From contig CAWDDB010000008.1 in the NCBI GenBank assembly GCA_963800975.1, positions 682,001 to 746,000 on the forward strand: a stretch of DNA of 64,000 bases. The letters are read 5' to 3'. Both the position numbers and the translations under genes were made by a program. The notes beneath the pieces are model-generated. The model saw only the letters and a program-made list of their open reading frames with translations, had not been told where the DNA came from and made no database searches. Of the stretch, positions 43,032-49,489 are shown in pieces (position 1 is the stretch's first letter; each line of letters begins with the position of its first letter). Origin of the DNA: JALYGY01 sp963800975 (GTDB lineage: Bacteria; Actinomycetota; Rubrobacteria; Rubrobacterales; Rubrobacteraceae).

Positions 43032-43447
43032 TAATCCCTCGTCGGGTGCTCCAAATCGTCGACGCTGCGGGCGAGGAGCAAGCTCTCCAGCGTCACCAAC
43101 CAAGGCCCCTGGACCCACTTCTCGCCGCGTGGGATCTCTCGCGGTAGCTCCTCTGGCTGGCGGGCCAGGTCGTAGCCCCACTTGCCCCTCTCCCGCGACT
43201 CGTAGAAGCGATCCAGAGGCGCGGCGTGGGTGATGGCGGGACCCTCCGCGCGGTAGGGCCGGTAGAAGGCGACGTGCGTGACGTTCGCCCGGGTCCACTC
43301 GCTCAGCCGGTGCTCGCCCCAGGCCCACCCCTCCATCGCCCCTTCCAAGAAGTGGGGCTCCCAGGCCGACACCAGTAAGACCACTTGCTCCGGCCCCGTC
43401 CTGGTCTCGGCGGGCACGCGCCACAGCCTCTCCCTTAGCGTTGGCAT
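43031..43447 (-). CDS. Hypothetical protein (array gene 2)
   Basis: 138 residues, soluble: TLRERLWRVPAETRTGPEQV, VLLVSAWEPHFLEGAMEGWA, WGEHRLSEWTRANVTHVAFY, then RFYESRERGKWGYDLARQPE. No signal or membrane segment. ATG with AGAGGAGCACGAG upstream, inside leader copy 2. Codon use fits the island. No family recognised. Confidence 0.6.
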   Translation of the reverse strand: MPTLRERLWRVPAETRTGPEQVVLLVSAWEPHFLEGAMEGWAWGEHRLSEWTRANVTHVAFYRPYRAEGPAITHAAPLDRFYESRERGKWGYDLARQPEELPREIPRGEKWVQGPWLVTLESLLLARSVDDLEHPTRD

Positions 43448-43453
43448 CTCGTG

Positions 43454-43535
43454 CTCCTCTCTGCCGTCCCTGTAGCTTCTTCGGACCCCGTTCGGGAACG
43501 GCTCGGGGTGACGCCCAGTGGTGGGGCGTTTCTGC
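43454..43535 (-). ncRNA. Structured leader RNA, copy 2
   Basis: P0 CGCCCC/GGGCG with loop; P1 is ACCCCG...CGGGGT, a full compensatory change relative to copies 1 and 3. The P1 loop GCCGTTCC pairs with GGGACGGC after linker CCGAAGAAGCTACA. It begins at the base after the TAA of array gene 3. Confidence 0.78.
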
Positions 43536-43841
43536 TTACCAGCGCCCCTCCTTTGCCTGTCGCACGGTCGGCCAGGGCTTGTAGTTCGGGTGGGTGAACA
43601 AGTCGAAGACGGTCAGGCGCGTGTCCGTGCGCCTGTACCCGCCCCGCACCTGATCGTCTCGGACGTAGCCCGAATGGTCGTAGCCCTGCTCCTGGGGGAC
43701 GATCAGGAACACGCGAAGGTCGAGGGCGAGCGCGAGCGCCTTGGCCTCGTCGATGCTGGGTATCCCAGCCCCGTCCTCGCCCGCCGACACGACCGGCAAG
43801 CCCGACTCCTTTCTTCCGGTGAATCCCGCGTATGCGTGCAT
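43536..43841 (-). CDS. Hypothetical protein (array gene 3)
   Basis: 101 residues: MHAYAGFTGRKESGLPVVSA, GEDGAGIPSIDEAKALALAL, DLRVFLIVPQEQGYDHSGYV, then FTHPNYKPWPTVRQ. Small alpha/beta protein without signal sequence. AAAGGAGGCAGCG precedes ATG at 43841. No family recognised. Confidence 0.6.
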   Translation of the reverse strand: MHAYAGFTGRKESGLPVVSAGEDGAGIPSIDEAKALALALDLRVFLIVPQEQGYDHSGYVRDDQVRGGYRRTDTRLTVFDLFTHPNYKPWPTVRQAKEGRW

Positions 43842-43846
43842 CGCTG

Positions 43847-43924
43847 CCTCCTTTGCCGTCCCTAGCTTCTTCGGACCGGGTTGGGGAACGGCTCCCGGTG
43901 ACGGCGCCGTGGCGCCGTTTCTGC
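43847..43924 (-). ncRNA. Structured leader RNA, copy 3
   Basis: P0 is ACGGCGCC/GGCGCCGT, a compensatory variant of ACGCCCC/GGGGCGT. P1 ACCGGG...CCCGGT; loop GCCGTTCC pairs with GGGACGGC after CCGAAGAAGCTA. Ribosome binding site AAAGGAGG follows P2 directly. Confidence 0.78.
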
Positions 43925-44553
43925 TAGAAGCCCAGGTCGAACCGGGCATTGTTGGACCCGTCGCTGAGCATGTCCATGTCCGCGCCTCGGAACTCGAACC
44001 CCTTGGCGTCGGGCGCGACCGTGAAGATCACCTGACCGCGCTTGGTGGTGCCGGGGTTCACGTTGTCGAGGAACAGTTCCTTGCGCTCGGGCACGTAGGC
44101 GAACCTGTCGGGGTCCACGTCGGAATGGCGGCCCTCGGAATCGAACAGCATCGCGTGCTGCGAGTCGAGCGTGACGGCCTCCTTGCCCGTGTTGGTGAAC
44201 TCGAAGTCGACGACCACGAAGCTGCCACGCTTGGTGCGCTCGAAGCCGTTCGGATCGACCAGCTTGCCCGCCTCTCGCGCCTCGACCACCTTCCACTTCG
44301 CGCCGCTCACCTTCGCCGTGCCGCCTACCTTGTGGACCGGCTGGGCCACGTCGCCGTTGGGGTCGGCTGCCTCGTTGGCCGCGCCGCCCACGGCCAGGAC
44401 CGCCATGGTGGAACAACCCCCGATGCCCAGGACGAACGCACCCGCGACGATCAGGATGCCCCGCTTCCACCAGTTCGCCTTCTTTTTGGGAGGCTCGGGA
44501 TTCATGGGGAACTGCCCTTGGTCCGTCGCTCCGCTGTGCTGTACCTGAGTCAT
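43924..44553 (-). CDS. DUF4352-like lipoprotein or anchored protein (array gene 4)
   Basis: 209 residues. After a Pro/Lys-rich start and WWKRGILIVAGAFVLGIGGC (membrane segment with lipobox-like GIGGC), the extracellular part has AKWKVVEAREAGKLV, FVVVDFEFTNTGKEAVTLDS, DPDRFAYVPERKELFLDNVN and GTTKRGQVIFTVAPDAKGFE. This is the immunoglobulin-like DUF4352 pattern. ATG at 44553 in leader copy 4. Its anchor resembles that of array gene 5. Confidence 0.75.
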   Translation of the reverse strand: MTQVQHSGATDQGQFPMNPEPPKKKANWWKRGILIVAGAFVLGIGGCSTMAVLAVGGAANEAADPNGDVAQPVHKVGGTAKVSGAKWKVVEAREAGKLVDPNGFERTKRGSFVVVDFEFTNTGKEAVTLDSQHAMLFDSEGRHSDVDPDRFAYVPERKELFLDNVNPGTTKRGQVIFTVAPDAKGFEFRGADMDMLSDGSNNARFDLGF

Positions 44554-44558
44554 AATGA

Positions 44559-44650
44559 CCCTCCTTTCGCCGCCCCGTAGACTCGTCAGGTGGGATATAG
44601 GGGTCGGCTCCCACGACGCCCCCAGCAGCGAAGCTAGGGGCGTTTCGTCG
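44559..44650 (-). ncRNA. Structured leader RNA, copy 4
   Basis: The most diverged copy yet structure is kept. P0 ACGCCCC/GGGGCGT with a longer loop; P1 GTGGG...CCCAC; P2 pairs GCCG-A-CCCC with GGGGCGGC, the U-A and G-U pairs of other copies replaced by C-G. The linker reads TGACGAGTCTAC. AAAGGAGG follows. Confidence 0.72.
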
Positions 44651-44651
44651 T

Positions 44652-45203
44652 TCAGAACACTCGCTCGCAATCGTCGGCTACGTGATCGCGCCCGTCGTCG
44701 ATAAGCACAGTGTCCTTGCCCGGACCGCACGAGATTGTGTCGGTGCCGCCGTTGAGCCACGCCCCGATCCAATCCTTCCCACTACCGGCGCGTATCGTGT
44801 CACCGCCTTCGGGGAAGAAATCGTCGTTGCCGCCGCCGCCGTATAGCTTGTCCGACCCCGGCGAGTTGTCGAGATCGAACACGTCGTTGCCGCCGTCGCC
44901 GTAGAGCCGATCGTTGCCAGGCCCGCCCGCGAGGTAATCGCCGCCGTCCTTGGCTTTCACCACGTCTTTGCCGCCACGGGCGGCGATGTCGTCGTAGCCG
45001 TTGGTGCCGATGATCCGATCCGCATGGTTCGAGCCCCCGCACGTGATGTCGGACGGATTGCACGAGATCGCCTCGGCGGCGAACGCGACGCCGCTTCCTA
45101 TGATCGTCAAGACCGCGAGCATAGTCCCCGTGCCGATCACGCCGCGCTTCCACCAACTCGCCTTCGGAGCTATCGTGGCCTGCTCCATCTTCTCCTGGGT
45201 CAT
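44652..45203 (-). CDS. RTX-like beta-roll protein (array gene 5)
   Basis: 183 residues. The N-terminal anchor KASWWKRGVIGTGTMLAVLT is followed by CNPSDITCGGSNHADRIIGT, then repeats GGKDVVKAKDGGDYLAGGPG, NDRLYGDGGNDVFDLDN and SDKLYGGGGNDDFFPEGGD, typical calcium-binding nonapeptides, ending DDCERVF. Related in design to the protein at 26822. ATG at 45203 (MTQEKMEQ) with AAAGGAGGG in leader copy 5. Confidence 0.78.
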   Translation of the reverse strand: MTQEKMEQATIAPKASWWKRGVIGTGTMLAVLTIIGSGVAFAAEAISCNPSDITCGGSNHADRIIGTNGYDDIAARGGKDVVKAKDGGDYLAGGPGNDRLYGDGGNDVFDLDNSPGSDKLYGGGGNDDFFPEGGDTIRAGSGKDWIGAWLNGGTDTISCGPGKDTVLIDDGRDHVADDCERVF

Positions 45204-45207
45204 AGGA

Positions 45208-45296
45208 CCCTCCTTTCTGTGCCGTCCCTTAGGCTTCATCGGACCCCGTTCGGGAACAGCTCGGGGTGACGCTATTAAGCACGAGGGCGTTTCTGC
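45208..45296 (-). ncRNA. Structured leader RNA, copy 5
   Basis: P0 short (ACGC/GCGT, long loop); P1 ACCCCG...CGGGGT; loop GCTGTTCC pairs with GGGACGGC (two G-U) after CCGATGAAGCCTAA. Three bases separate it from the stop codon of the short frame at 45300. Confidence 0.75.
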
Positions 45297-45299
45297 TGC

Positions 45300-45404
45300 C
45301 TAGTAGCTGACCTGCGCCCAACCCGTGTTATCGGTGTCGGAGTGCACGACCTCGCCGATCTCATAGACCTCGATGGTGATGTGGCCGTGGCTCTTCATCG
45401 TCAT
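45300..45404 (-). CDS. Short gene or gene tail (34 aa)
   Basis: MTMKSHGHITIEVYEIGEVV, HSDTDNTGWAQVSY and TAG. The upstream frame is open back to a TAG at about 45440 (LKASDSGLRVDA) but has no start before this ATG and no good ribosome binding site. It is probably the 3' end of a lost array gene, since a leader copy starts three bases after it. Confidence 0.35.
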   Translation of the reverse strand: MTMKSHGHITIEVYEIGEVVHSDTDNTGWAQVSY

Positions 45405-45471
45405 CGCATCGACGCGCAAGCCGGAGTCGGAGGCTTTCAGCTACAAAAGCGCTCCCCATTGGCGATAGCCG

Positions 45472-46281
45472 TTAGTAACCGAGCGCCTGGTCGAACATGC
45501 TGGTTTCCTCGCTGGTCAGCCAGTGGCGCCACGCACCGCCCTCGTAGACGAACTCGGTCCTGCGGTCGAAGCTCGTCCCGTCGGCCAGGTAGACCGTGAG
45601 GTCGACGTAGTACCAGCCCGTGGCATAGGGCTCGGGCTCGACGTTGTAGATCACGAACTCCCCGGCGGCGGAATCTAGCTGGTTGTTGGCGTAGACCCAG
45701 TCACCAAGCGGGTAGGTGGCCTGATCGGCGCCGGAGAGCAAGTTCCAGGTGGTGTTGTAGTCGCCAACCTCGGCGGACTCGTAGTAGGACTCGGCGGCCA
45801 TGAGGACCGCGACCTCCTCCTGGGTGGCGACGTCGACGTTGTAGCTCGGAGCGACGGCAACGACACCCTCGGGCGCCTCGTCAGGGGCGGCGAAGTCCTC
45901 GTTGCTCTCGATCACCACCGGCTGCTGGGCCTGCTGATCTTGCTGCTCCTCCTGGTCGGCCTTGAGCTGGTCGATCTGCTTCTGCAGATCAGCCTTCTCC
46001 TGGGCGTCTTTCTCCGCCTGCATATCCTCCACCTGCTTCTGTAGGTCTTCGTTGGCCTGCTGCTGCGCCTGCAAGGCTTGATCGGCCTTGTCCTGCGCTG
46101 CCTTCTGCTGTTGCTGCTGCATGTAACCCACCGCAAAGAATCCGGCGAGCGCAAGGCCGACCAGGAGAACTACTAGCCCTCCCAGCGCCCAAACGGCCCT
46201 CTTCTCCGCCTGCCGTTTCTTGGGGGGTGCCGCTTCCATCTCCGGCAGCGTGCTCGCGGGACGCTCTTTCACTTCGGCCAT
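45472..46281 (-). CDS. Membrane-anchored coiled-coil protein with NTF2-like end (array gene 6)
   Basis: 269 residues. A short Pro-rich cytoplasmic start, one helix (VWALGGLVVLLVGLALAGFF), about 90 residues of Gln/Ala/Asp-rich coiled coil (QQQQQKAAQDKADQALQAQQ), then a folded domain VAVLMAAESYYESAEVGDYN, WYYVDLTVYLADGTSFDRRT and EFVYEGGAWRHWLTSEE, similar to extracytoplasmic NTF2-like domains. ATG at 46281 after AAAGGAAG. First gene of the leftward array, behind a consensus promoter. Confidence 0.7.
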   Translation of the reverse strand: MAEVKERPASTLPEMEAAPPKKRQAEKRAVWALGGLVVLLVGLALAGFFAVGYMQQQQQKAAQDKADQALQAQQQANEDLQKQVEDMQAEKDAQEKADLQKQIDQLKADQEEQQDQQAQQPVVIESNEDFAAPDEAPEGVVAVAPSYNVDVATQEEVAVLMAAESYYESAEVGDYNTTWNLLSGADQATYPLGDWVYANNQLDSAAGEFVIYNVEPEPYATGWYYVDLTVYLADGTSFDRRTEFVYEGGAWRHWLTSEETSMFDQALGY

Positions 46282-46288
46282 GGTGGCT

Positions 46289-46318
46289 TCCTTTCTGCCG
46301 CGCCTTAGCTTCTTCATT
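46289..46318 (-). other. Partial leader-RNA tail before array gene 6
   Basis: ATGAAGAAGCTAAGGCGCGG, then CAGAAAGGAA, matches the linker and P2 3' strand of the five full leaders, but the P0 and P1 part is missing: promoter sequence replaces it. It shows the leader's 3' third as a mobile or ancestral unit. Confidence 0.5.
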
Positions 46319-46326
46319 ACGTCCAC

Positions 46327-46355
46327 AGGGTAGTGTTAACTTATGACTTTGTCAA
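46327..46355 (-). promoter_or_regulatory. Array promoter (minus strand)
   Basis: TTGACA (46355-46350), 17-bp spacer, TACCCT (46332-46327). The -35 hexamer is perfect. It drives array gene 6 and possibly the genes after it. Direct repeats nearby may bind the divergent XRE regulator. Confidence 0.65.
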
Positions 46356-46386
46356 GACTGAGTTGTGAAAGAAGCAACATAGAAAG

Positions 46387-46415
46387 TTGATCTTACCAAG
46401 ACTAGGTAGTAATAT
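46387..46415 (+). promoter_or_regulatory. Promoter of the XRE regulator
   Basis: TTGATC (46387-46392), 17-bp spacer, TAATAT (46410-46415). Two direct repeats flank it: CAACATAGAAAGTTGA and CAACGTAGAAAGCTGA; a second pair is TCAAGACTGAG and CCAAGACTAGG. They are candidate operators for autoregulation. Confidence 0.6.
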
Positions 46416-46458
46416 GACCAACGTAGAAAGCTGACAGCAACACCTGAAAGGAGAGACG

Positions 46459-46947
46459 TTGCAGGACGGCGGAACACGTATCGATGCGGGCCGTGTCAAA
46501 GAGTTACGCCGTGCCCTCCTCCTCAGCCAACGCGAACTTGCCCAGCTCGCGGGCGTCGTCACCGAGACCGTCAACCGAATAGAAAAACAACCCGACCGAA
46601 CCTTCCGCCCCGACACGGTTCGTCGCCTGGCGGGGGTGCTGGGCGTCGATCCGCACGAGCTGATCGTGGTGGAGGAGCCGGTGGCGGAGGAGCCGGAAGA
46701 TGCGGCAAAGAACCTGGTCCAGCTCGCCACCGTTGGGCGGGAGGATGGCTACACCCACTTTAGCCGGGAAGAAGGCATCCCCACCACGGGAAACGAGGGA
46801 GAGATATATCGACTCTCTTACCGGCTTGGGGAGTTGGAGCGACGGCGAGAGCAGGGCGAACTCACCGAGGACGAGGAGAACGAGCTGGCGAAGCTGTCGC
46901 TGCGCCGTCAGGTGCTACTCGGTCAGGTGCTCCTCGGGGGGATGTAG
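46459..46947 (+). CDS. XRE family helix-turn-helix regulator
   Basis: 162 residues. HTH at about residues 11-62: VKELRRALLLSQRELAQLAG, VVTETVNRIEKQPDRTF, DTVRRLAGVLGVDPHELI. The C-terminal part is acidic and helical (YRLSYRLGELERRREQGELT). TTG start after AAAGGAGAGACG. It lies divergent to the array genes and probably represses both promoters between them. Confidence 0.82.
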   Translation: MQDGGTRIDAGRVKELRRALLLSQRELAQLAGVVTETVNRIEKQPDRTFRPDTVRRLAGVLGVDPHELIVVEEPVAEEPEDAAKNLVQLATVGREDGYTHFSREEGIPTTGNEGEIYRLSYRLGELERRREQGELTEDEENELAKLSLRRQVLLGQVLLGGM

Positions 46948-46966
46948 CTGCCTCTTAGAGAGCGGC

Positions 46967-47122
46967 ATGCCCAGGGGCGTTCACCAGGAGATGGCGCTTT
47001 CGGCCCTTGACGTGTTCGTGGGTGTCGTGGCCCTTTCTATGAGCCTCGTGGCCGTCTCAGTCCGCCGACTCGTCGTGCCCTCTTTATGCTCTGGGAGTCC
47101 ACGACCGCCGCCGAAGGGTTAG
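46967..47122 (+). CDS. Small single-helix membrane protein (51 aa)
   Basis: MPRGVHQEMALSALDVFVGV, VALSMSLVAVSVRRLVV, then a Pro-rich tail. An inner ATG at 46991 (MALSALD) lies directly after AGGAG and may be used instead. It follows the XRE gene by 20 bp. Confidence 0.4.
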   Translation: MPRGVHQEMALSALDVFVGVVALSMSLVAVSVRRLVVPSLCSGSPRPPPKG

Positions 47123-47226
47123 GATCTATTGCCGTTGCGCTTCCTGTCGGTCGCGCGCAAGGCCTTGATAACCATAAACCACAGCCCGCTCAGGCGGTTA
47201 TTCGTCCTGTATACAACGATTGCGGG

Positions 47227-47270
47227 TGAGCCGACGAGCGGACTCGAACCGCTGACCTGGTCCTTAGGAG
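47227..47270 (-). repeat. 3' fragment of a tRNA-Arg (CCT)-like gene
   Basis: Minus strand: CTCCTAA (anticodon loop), GGACC, AGGTC, AGCGG-TTCGAGT-CCGCT (T arm), CGTCGGC (acceptor 3' strand). The 5' half is absent. It resembles the displaced tRNA ends left by islands. It is followed by about 125 bp similar to the DNA that follows the tRNA-Val fragment at 34054. Confidence 0.6.
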
Positions 47271-47372
47271 ATAACGGCGACGTCTTCGCTGCTGTTCGTT
47301 CCTGACCGCAATCCGCACGAACAAGCCGAATCCGCGAGTTACCCCACCGTATCTGTTCGCCGCAGCTCGTAT

Positions 47373-47396
47373 GGGTTAGTGTCAAACTAGTGTCAA
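47373..47396. promoter_or_regulatory. Arm-type repeat near the right island end
   Basis: GGGTTAGTGTCAAACTAGTG, then TCAA; two changes from the copy at 34152. Internally it repeats AGTGTCAAA. Candidate integrase arm site. Confidence 0.55.
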
Positions 47397-47440
47397 AGTG
47401 CCTCCGGCCACCACCGGGGGGTTACTTTACTTAGGAGATA

Positions 47441-47460
47441 TTCCGCTTTGGTAAGCGGAA
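47441..47460. terminator. Hairpin after the tRNA cluster
   Basis: TTCCGCTT and AAGCGGAA pair perfectly with loop TGGT, nine bases past the 3' end of tRNA-Val. It is well placed to end the Lys-Glu-Val transcript. Confidence 0.6.
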
Positions 47461-47468
47461 ATTATGAG

Positions 47469-47540
47469 TGGGCGATGCTGGATTTGAACCAGCGACCCCC
47501 TCCTTGTAAGGGAGGTGCTCTACCCCTGAGCTAATCGCCC
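47469..47540 (-). tRNA. tRNA-Val (TAC)
   Basis: Acceptor GGGCGAT/ATCGCCC, D arm GCTCAGGGGTAGAGC, anticodon stem CCTCC/GGAGG with loop CTTACAA, T arm CTGG-TTCAAAT-CCAG. Its 3' half (47467-47515) doubles as the attachment site of the island to the left. Confidence 0.95.
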
Positions 47541-47551
47541 ACGCTGGCTGG

Positions 47552-47624
47552 TGCCCCCAACGGGATTCGAACCCGTGCCGCCGCCTTGAAAGGGCGGAAT
47601 CCTAGGCCTCTAGACGATGGGGGC
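47552..47624 (-). tRNA. tRNA-Glu (TTC)
   Basis: Acceptor GCCCCCA/TGGGGGC, anticodon stem CCGCC/GGCGG with loop CTTTCAA, T loop TTCGAAT. It lies 11 bp before tRNA-Val and 62 bp after tRNA-Lys on the same strand. Confidence 0.95.
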
Positions 47625-47686
47625 CTGCTGCCGCTCGCACGCGCTATTGTAGCGTTTATCTGCCTCGTGCAAGCTGCGGTGTTTGG

Positions 47687-47758
47687 TGAGCCGGGAAGGG
47701 ATCGAACCTTCGACACGAGGATTAAAAGTCCCCTGCTCTGCCACTGAGCTACCGGCCC
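47687..47758 (-). tRNA. tRNA-Lys (TTT)
   Basis: Acceptor GGGCCGG/CCGGCTC (one G-U), D arm GCTCAGTGGCAGAGC, anticodon stem GGGGA/TCCTC with loop CTTTTAA, T arm with TTCGATC. Its 5' three-quarters (47706-47758) are part of a 54-bp direct repeat found again at 58718. First gene of the tRNA cluster. Confidence 0.95.
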
Positions 47759-47770
47759 GGCCACCGCACG

Positions 47771-47800
47771 ATTCTACCAGCATAACCCAGCAATCCCCAA
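47771..47800 (-). promoter_or_regulatory. Element-supplied promoter of the tRNA cluster
   Basis: TTGGGG (47800-47795), 18-bp spacer, TAGAAT (47776-47771), 12 bp before the first base of tRNA-Lys. It lies inside the integrated element, to the right of the attachment repeat. Confidence 0.55.
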
Positions 47801-47829
47801 GAGGACCGCCCGACCTCCCGGCGGGCCTC

Positions 47830-47847
47830 GACAGTCTATTTGACAGT
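47830..47847. promoter_or_regulatory. Integrase arm-type site, left
   Basis: GACAGTCTATTTGACAGT. One base differs from GACAGACTATTTGACAGT at 58641-58658 beside the other attachment copy. Each holds two GACAG units eleven bases apart. Confidence 0.65.
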
Positions 47848-47903
47848 CTTTGGCTCGTGTCTCCGGCTGGATGACCGGCCCGCGAGCCATCTTTGGAGGA
47901 GTG

Positions 47904-48989
47904 ATGACGAAACGAAGGGGCAAGGGAGAAGGAAGCGTCTACCGCCGCAAGGACGGGCGCGTGGTGGGCGAGTACGAGGACGCCAACGGCAAGCGCCGTT
48001 ACATTTCCGGGAAGAGCAAGCTCGAAGTACAGCAGAAGCTCCGCAAAGCTCTTGAGGACCGAGACGCGAGGATAGCCTACGATTCCGAAGGGCTCACAGT
48101 GGAGCGCTACATGGGCCGCTGGCTCGACACCATACGAGACACGGTGAGGCCGGGGACGTTCAGGCCCTACGAGGCCATCACGCGCCTGCACATAAACCCG
48201 ACGCTGGGCAGCACGAAGCTCGACAAGCTGAACGCGCTGCAACTGGAATCGCTCTACCGCGAGAAGCTCAACGCGGGATTGTCCGCTCGGCGCGTCCGCT
48301 ACATACACGTCACGATACGCAATGCGCTCAAGGACGCGGTTAGGCTCCAATTCTTGAGCCGAAACGTGGCAGATTCGGCCAGACCGCCCCGCCCCATCCA
48401 GAGAGTAATTGAGCCGCTCACGCAGCAGCAGATGCGAGCGCTGTTGGACGCCGCCAGAGGCGACAATCTCGAAGCCCTGTACGTCCTCGCGTGCACCACT
48501 GCCATGCGGCAGGGTGAGCTGCTGGGGCTACAGTGGAAGGAAATTGACCTCGACTCTGGGGCCTTGCGCGTGCAGCGAAGCGTCTACGATGGCGCCATCA
48601 GTCCGCCCAAGACCGGCGCGGGACGCCGTACCATCCGGCTATCAAGACTGGCCGTCGCCGCCTTGAGAAAACACCGCCGCAACACGGCGAGGCGACGCAT
48701 GTCAGTATGGGTTTTCCCCAACTCCAAAGGCGGTACCATCGGCCACCAGAACCTACACAACCGTTCGTGGAAGCCCCTGTTGAAGCGTGCCGGTCTCCCC
48801 CACTCCACGCGGTTTCACGATTTGCGACACTCTTGCATTTCGTTGCTGTTGGCGCGCGGCGTGCCCATAGTGGTGGTGTCGAGGATGGCGGGCCACGCCA
48901 ACGTGTCAATCACGCTATCCGTGTATGGGCACGTCACGCCCGAACTGTTGGACACGGCCGCTGATGGAATAGACGAAGCTCTGGGATAA
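47904..48989 (+). CDS. int: Tyrosine recombinase/integrase of the tRNA-Lys element
   Basis: 361 residues. An N-terminal DNA-binding AP2-like start (GEGSVYRRKDGRVVGEYEDA), core-binding domain (TVERYMGRWLDTIRDTVRPG), and catalytic domain with the first Arg in CTTAMRQGELLGLQW, HxxR in FHDLRHSCISLLLARG, His in MAGHANVSI and the Tyr nucleophile in LSVYGHVTPEL. All catalytic residues are present. ATG at 47904 with TTTGGAGGAG upstream. It directs insertion at tRNA-Lys, 145 bp away. Confidence 0.92.
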   Translation: MTKRRGKGEGSVYRRKDGRVVGEYEDANGKRRYISGKSKLEVQQKLRKALEDRDARIAYDSEGLTVERYMGRWLDTIRDTVRPGTFRPYEAITRLHINPTLGSTKLDKLNALQLESLYREKLNAGLSARRVRYIHVTIRNALKDAVRLQFLSRNVADSARPPRPIQRVIEPLTQQQMRALLDAARGDNLEALYVLACTTAMRQGELLGLQWKEIDLDSGALRVQRSVYDGAISPPKTGAGRRTIRLSRLAVAALRKHRRNTARRRMSVWVFPNSKGGTIGHQNLHNRSWKPLLKRAGLPHSTRFHDLRHSCISLLLARGVPIVVVSRMAGHANVSITLSVYGHVTPELLDTAADGIDEALG

Positions 48990-49382
48990 CTATTGGTCCC
49001 AGCGGGATAGCAGCCATGGCCTGGACGCGGCCCTAAAGCCCAGGCACGTGCGTTAGAGACGCTTGGAGGCGCCTGGATAGGCCCGCCAGAGACCCGGGCC
49101 TACGATAGCGCCCACAGCGTAAAGCAGCGTAAAGGCGCAATTATGTGCTCGCCGGGCGTTAAAATATAGAGGTGAAAGGGAAGGACCATTTGGAGGCATC
49201 CGCAATCCCTCCGGTAGCCGTGGCGCGCGGCCTCGCGCGCTCTGCCGGCGGAGTCGCTCGCCTAGGCAGGCGACATCCGAGGAGGGCACGCGATGCTCAC
49301 GCAGAACAGGGGCGGCTCACGCTGTTCCGATAAGGCCGTAGCAACCCACCAATCCCCTTCCCAAACCCCTCCTTACCGCTGC

Positions 49383-49441
49383 CCGGGACGCGCCGGAAAG
49401 TCCCCCGTGCCAAGTGAGGGGACGTTTCCGGCACGTCCCGG
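49383..49441. other. Large hairpin upstream of the primase-polymerase gene
   Basis: CCGGGACGCGCCGGAAAG and, on the other side, GACGTTTCCGGCACGTCCCGG pair over about 23 bases with one mismatch and one bulge; the inner arms are TCCCC/GGGGA, loop about 13 bases. It lies in a 500-bp gap (48990-49489) 50 bp before the replication gene, a natural place for a replication origin or a leader structure. Confidence 0.55.
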
Positions 49442-49489
49442 ACAGCTCGATAGGACGCCCGTCACGGGCAGAAGGAGGGATGGACACAG

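Noticed and set aside
42945..45296. Integron attC sites as explanation of the cassette-like array
   Set aside because: The RYYYAAC/GTTRRRY core sites are absent, the repeats precede rather than follow a free gene end, and no integron integrase is present.
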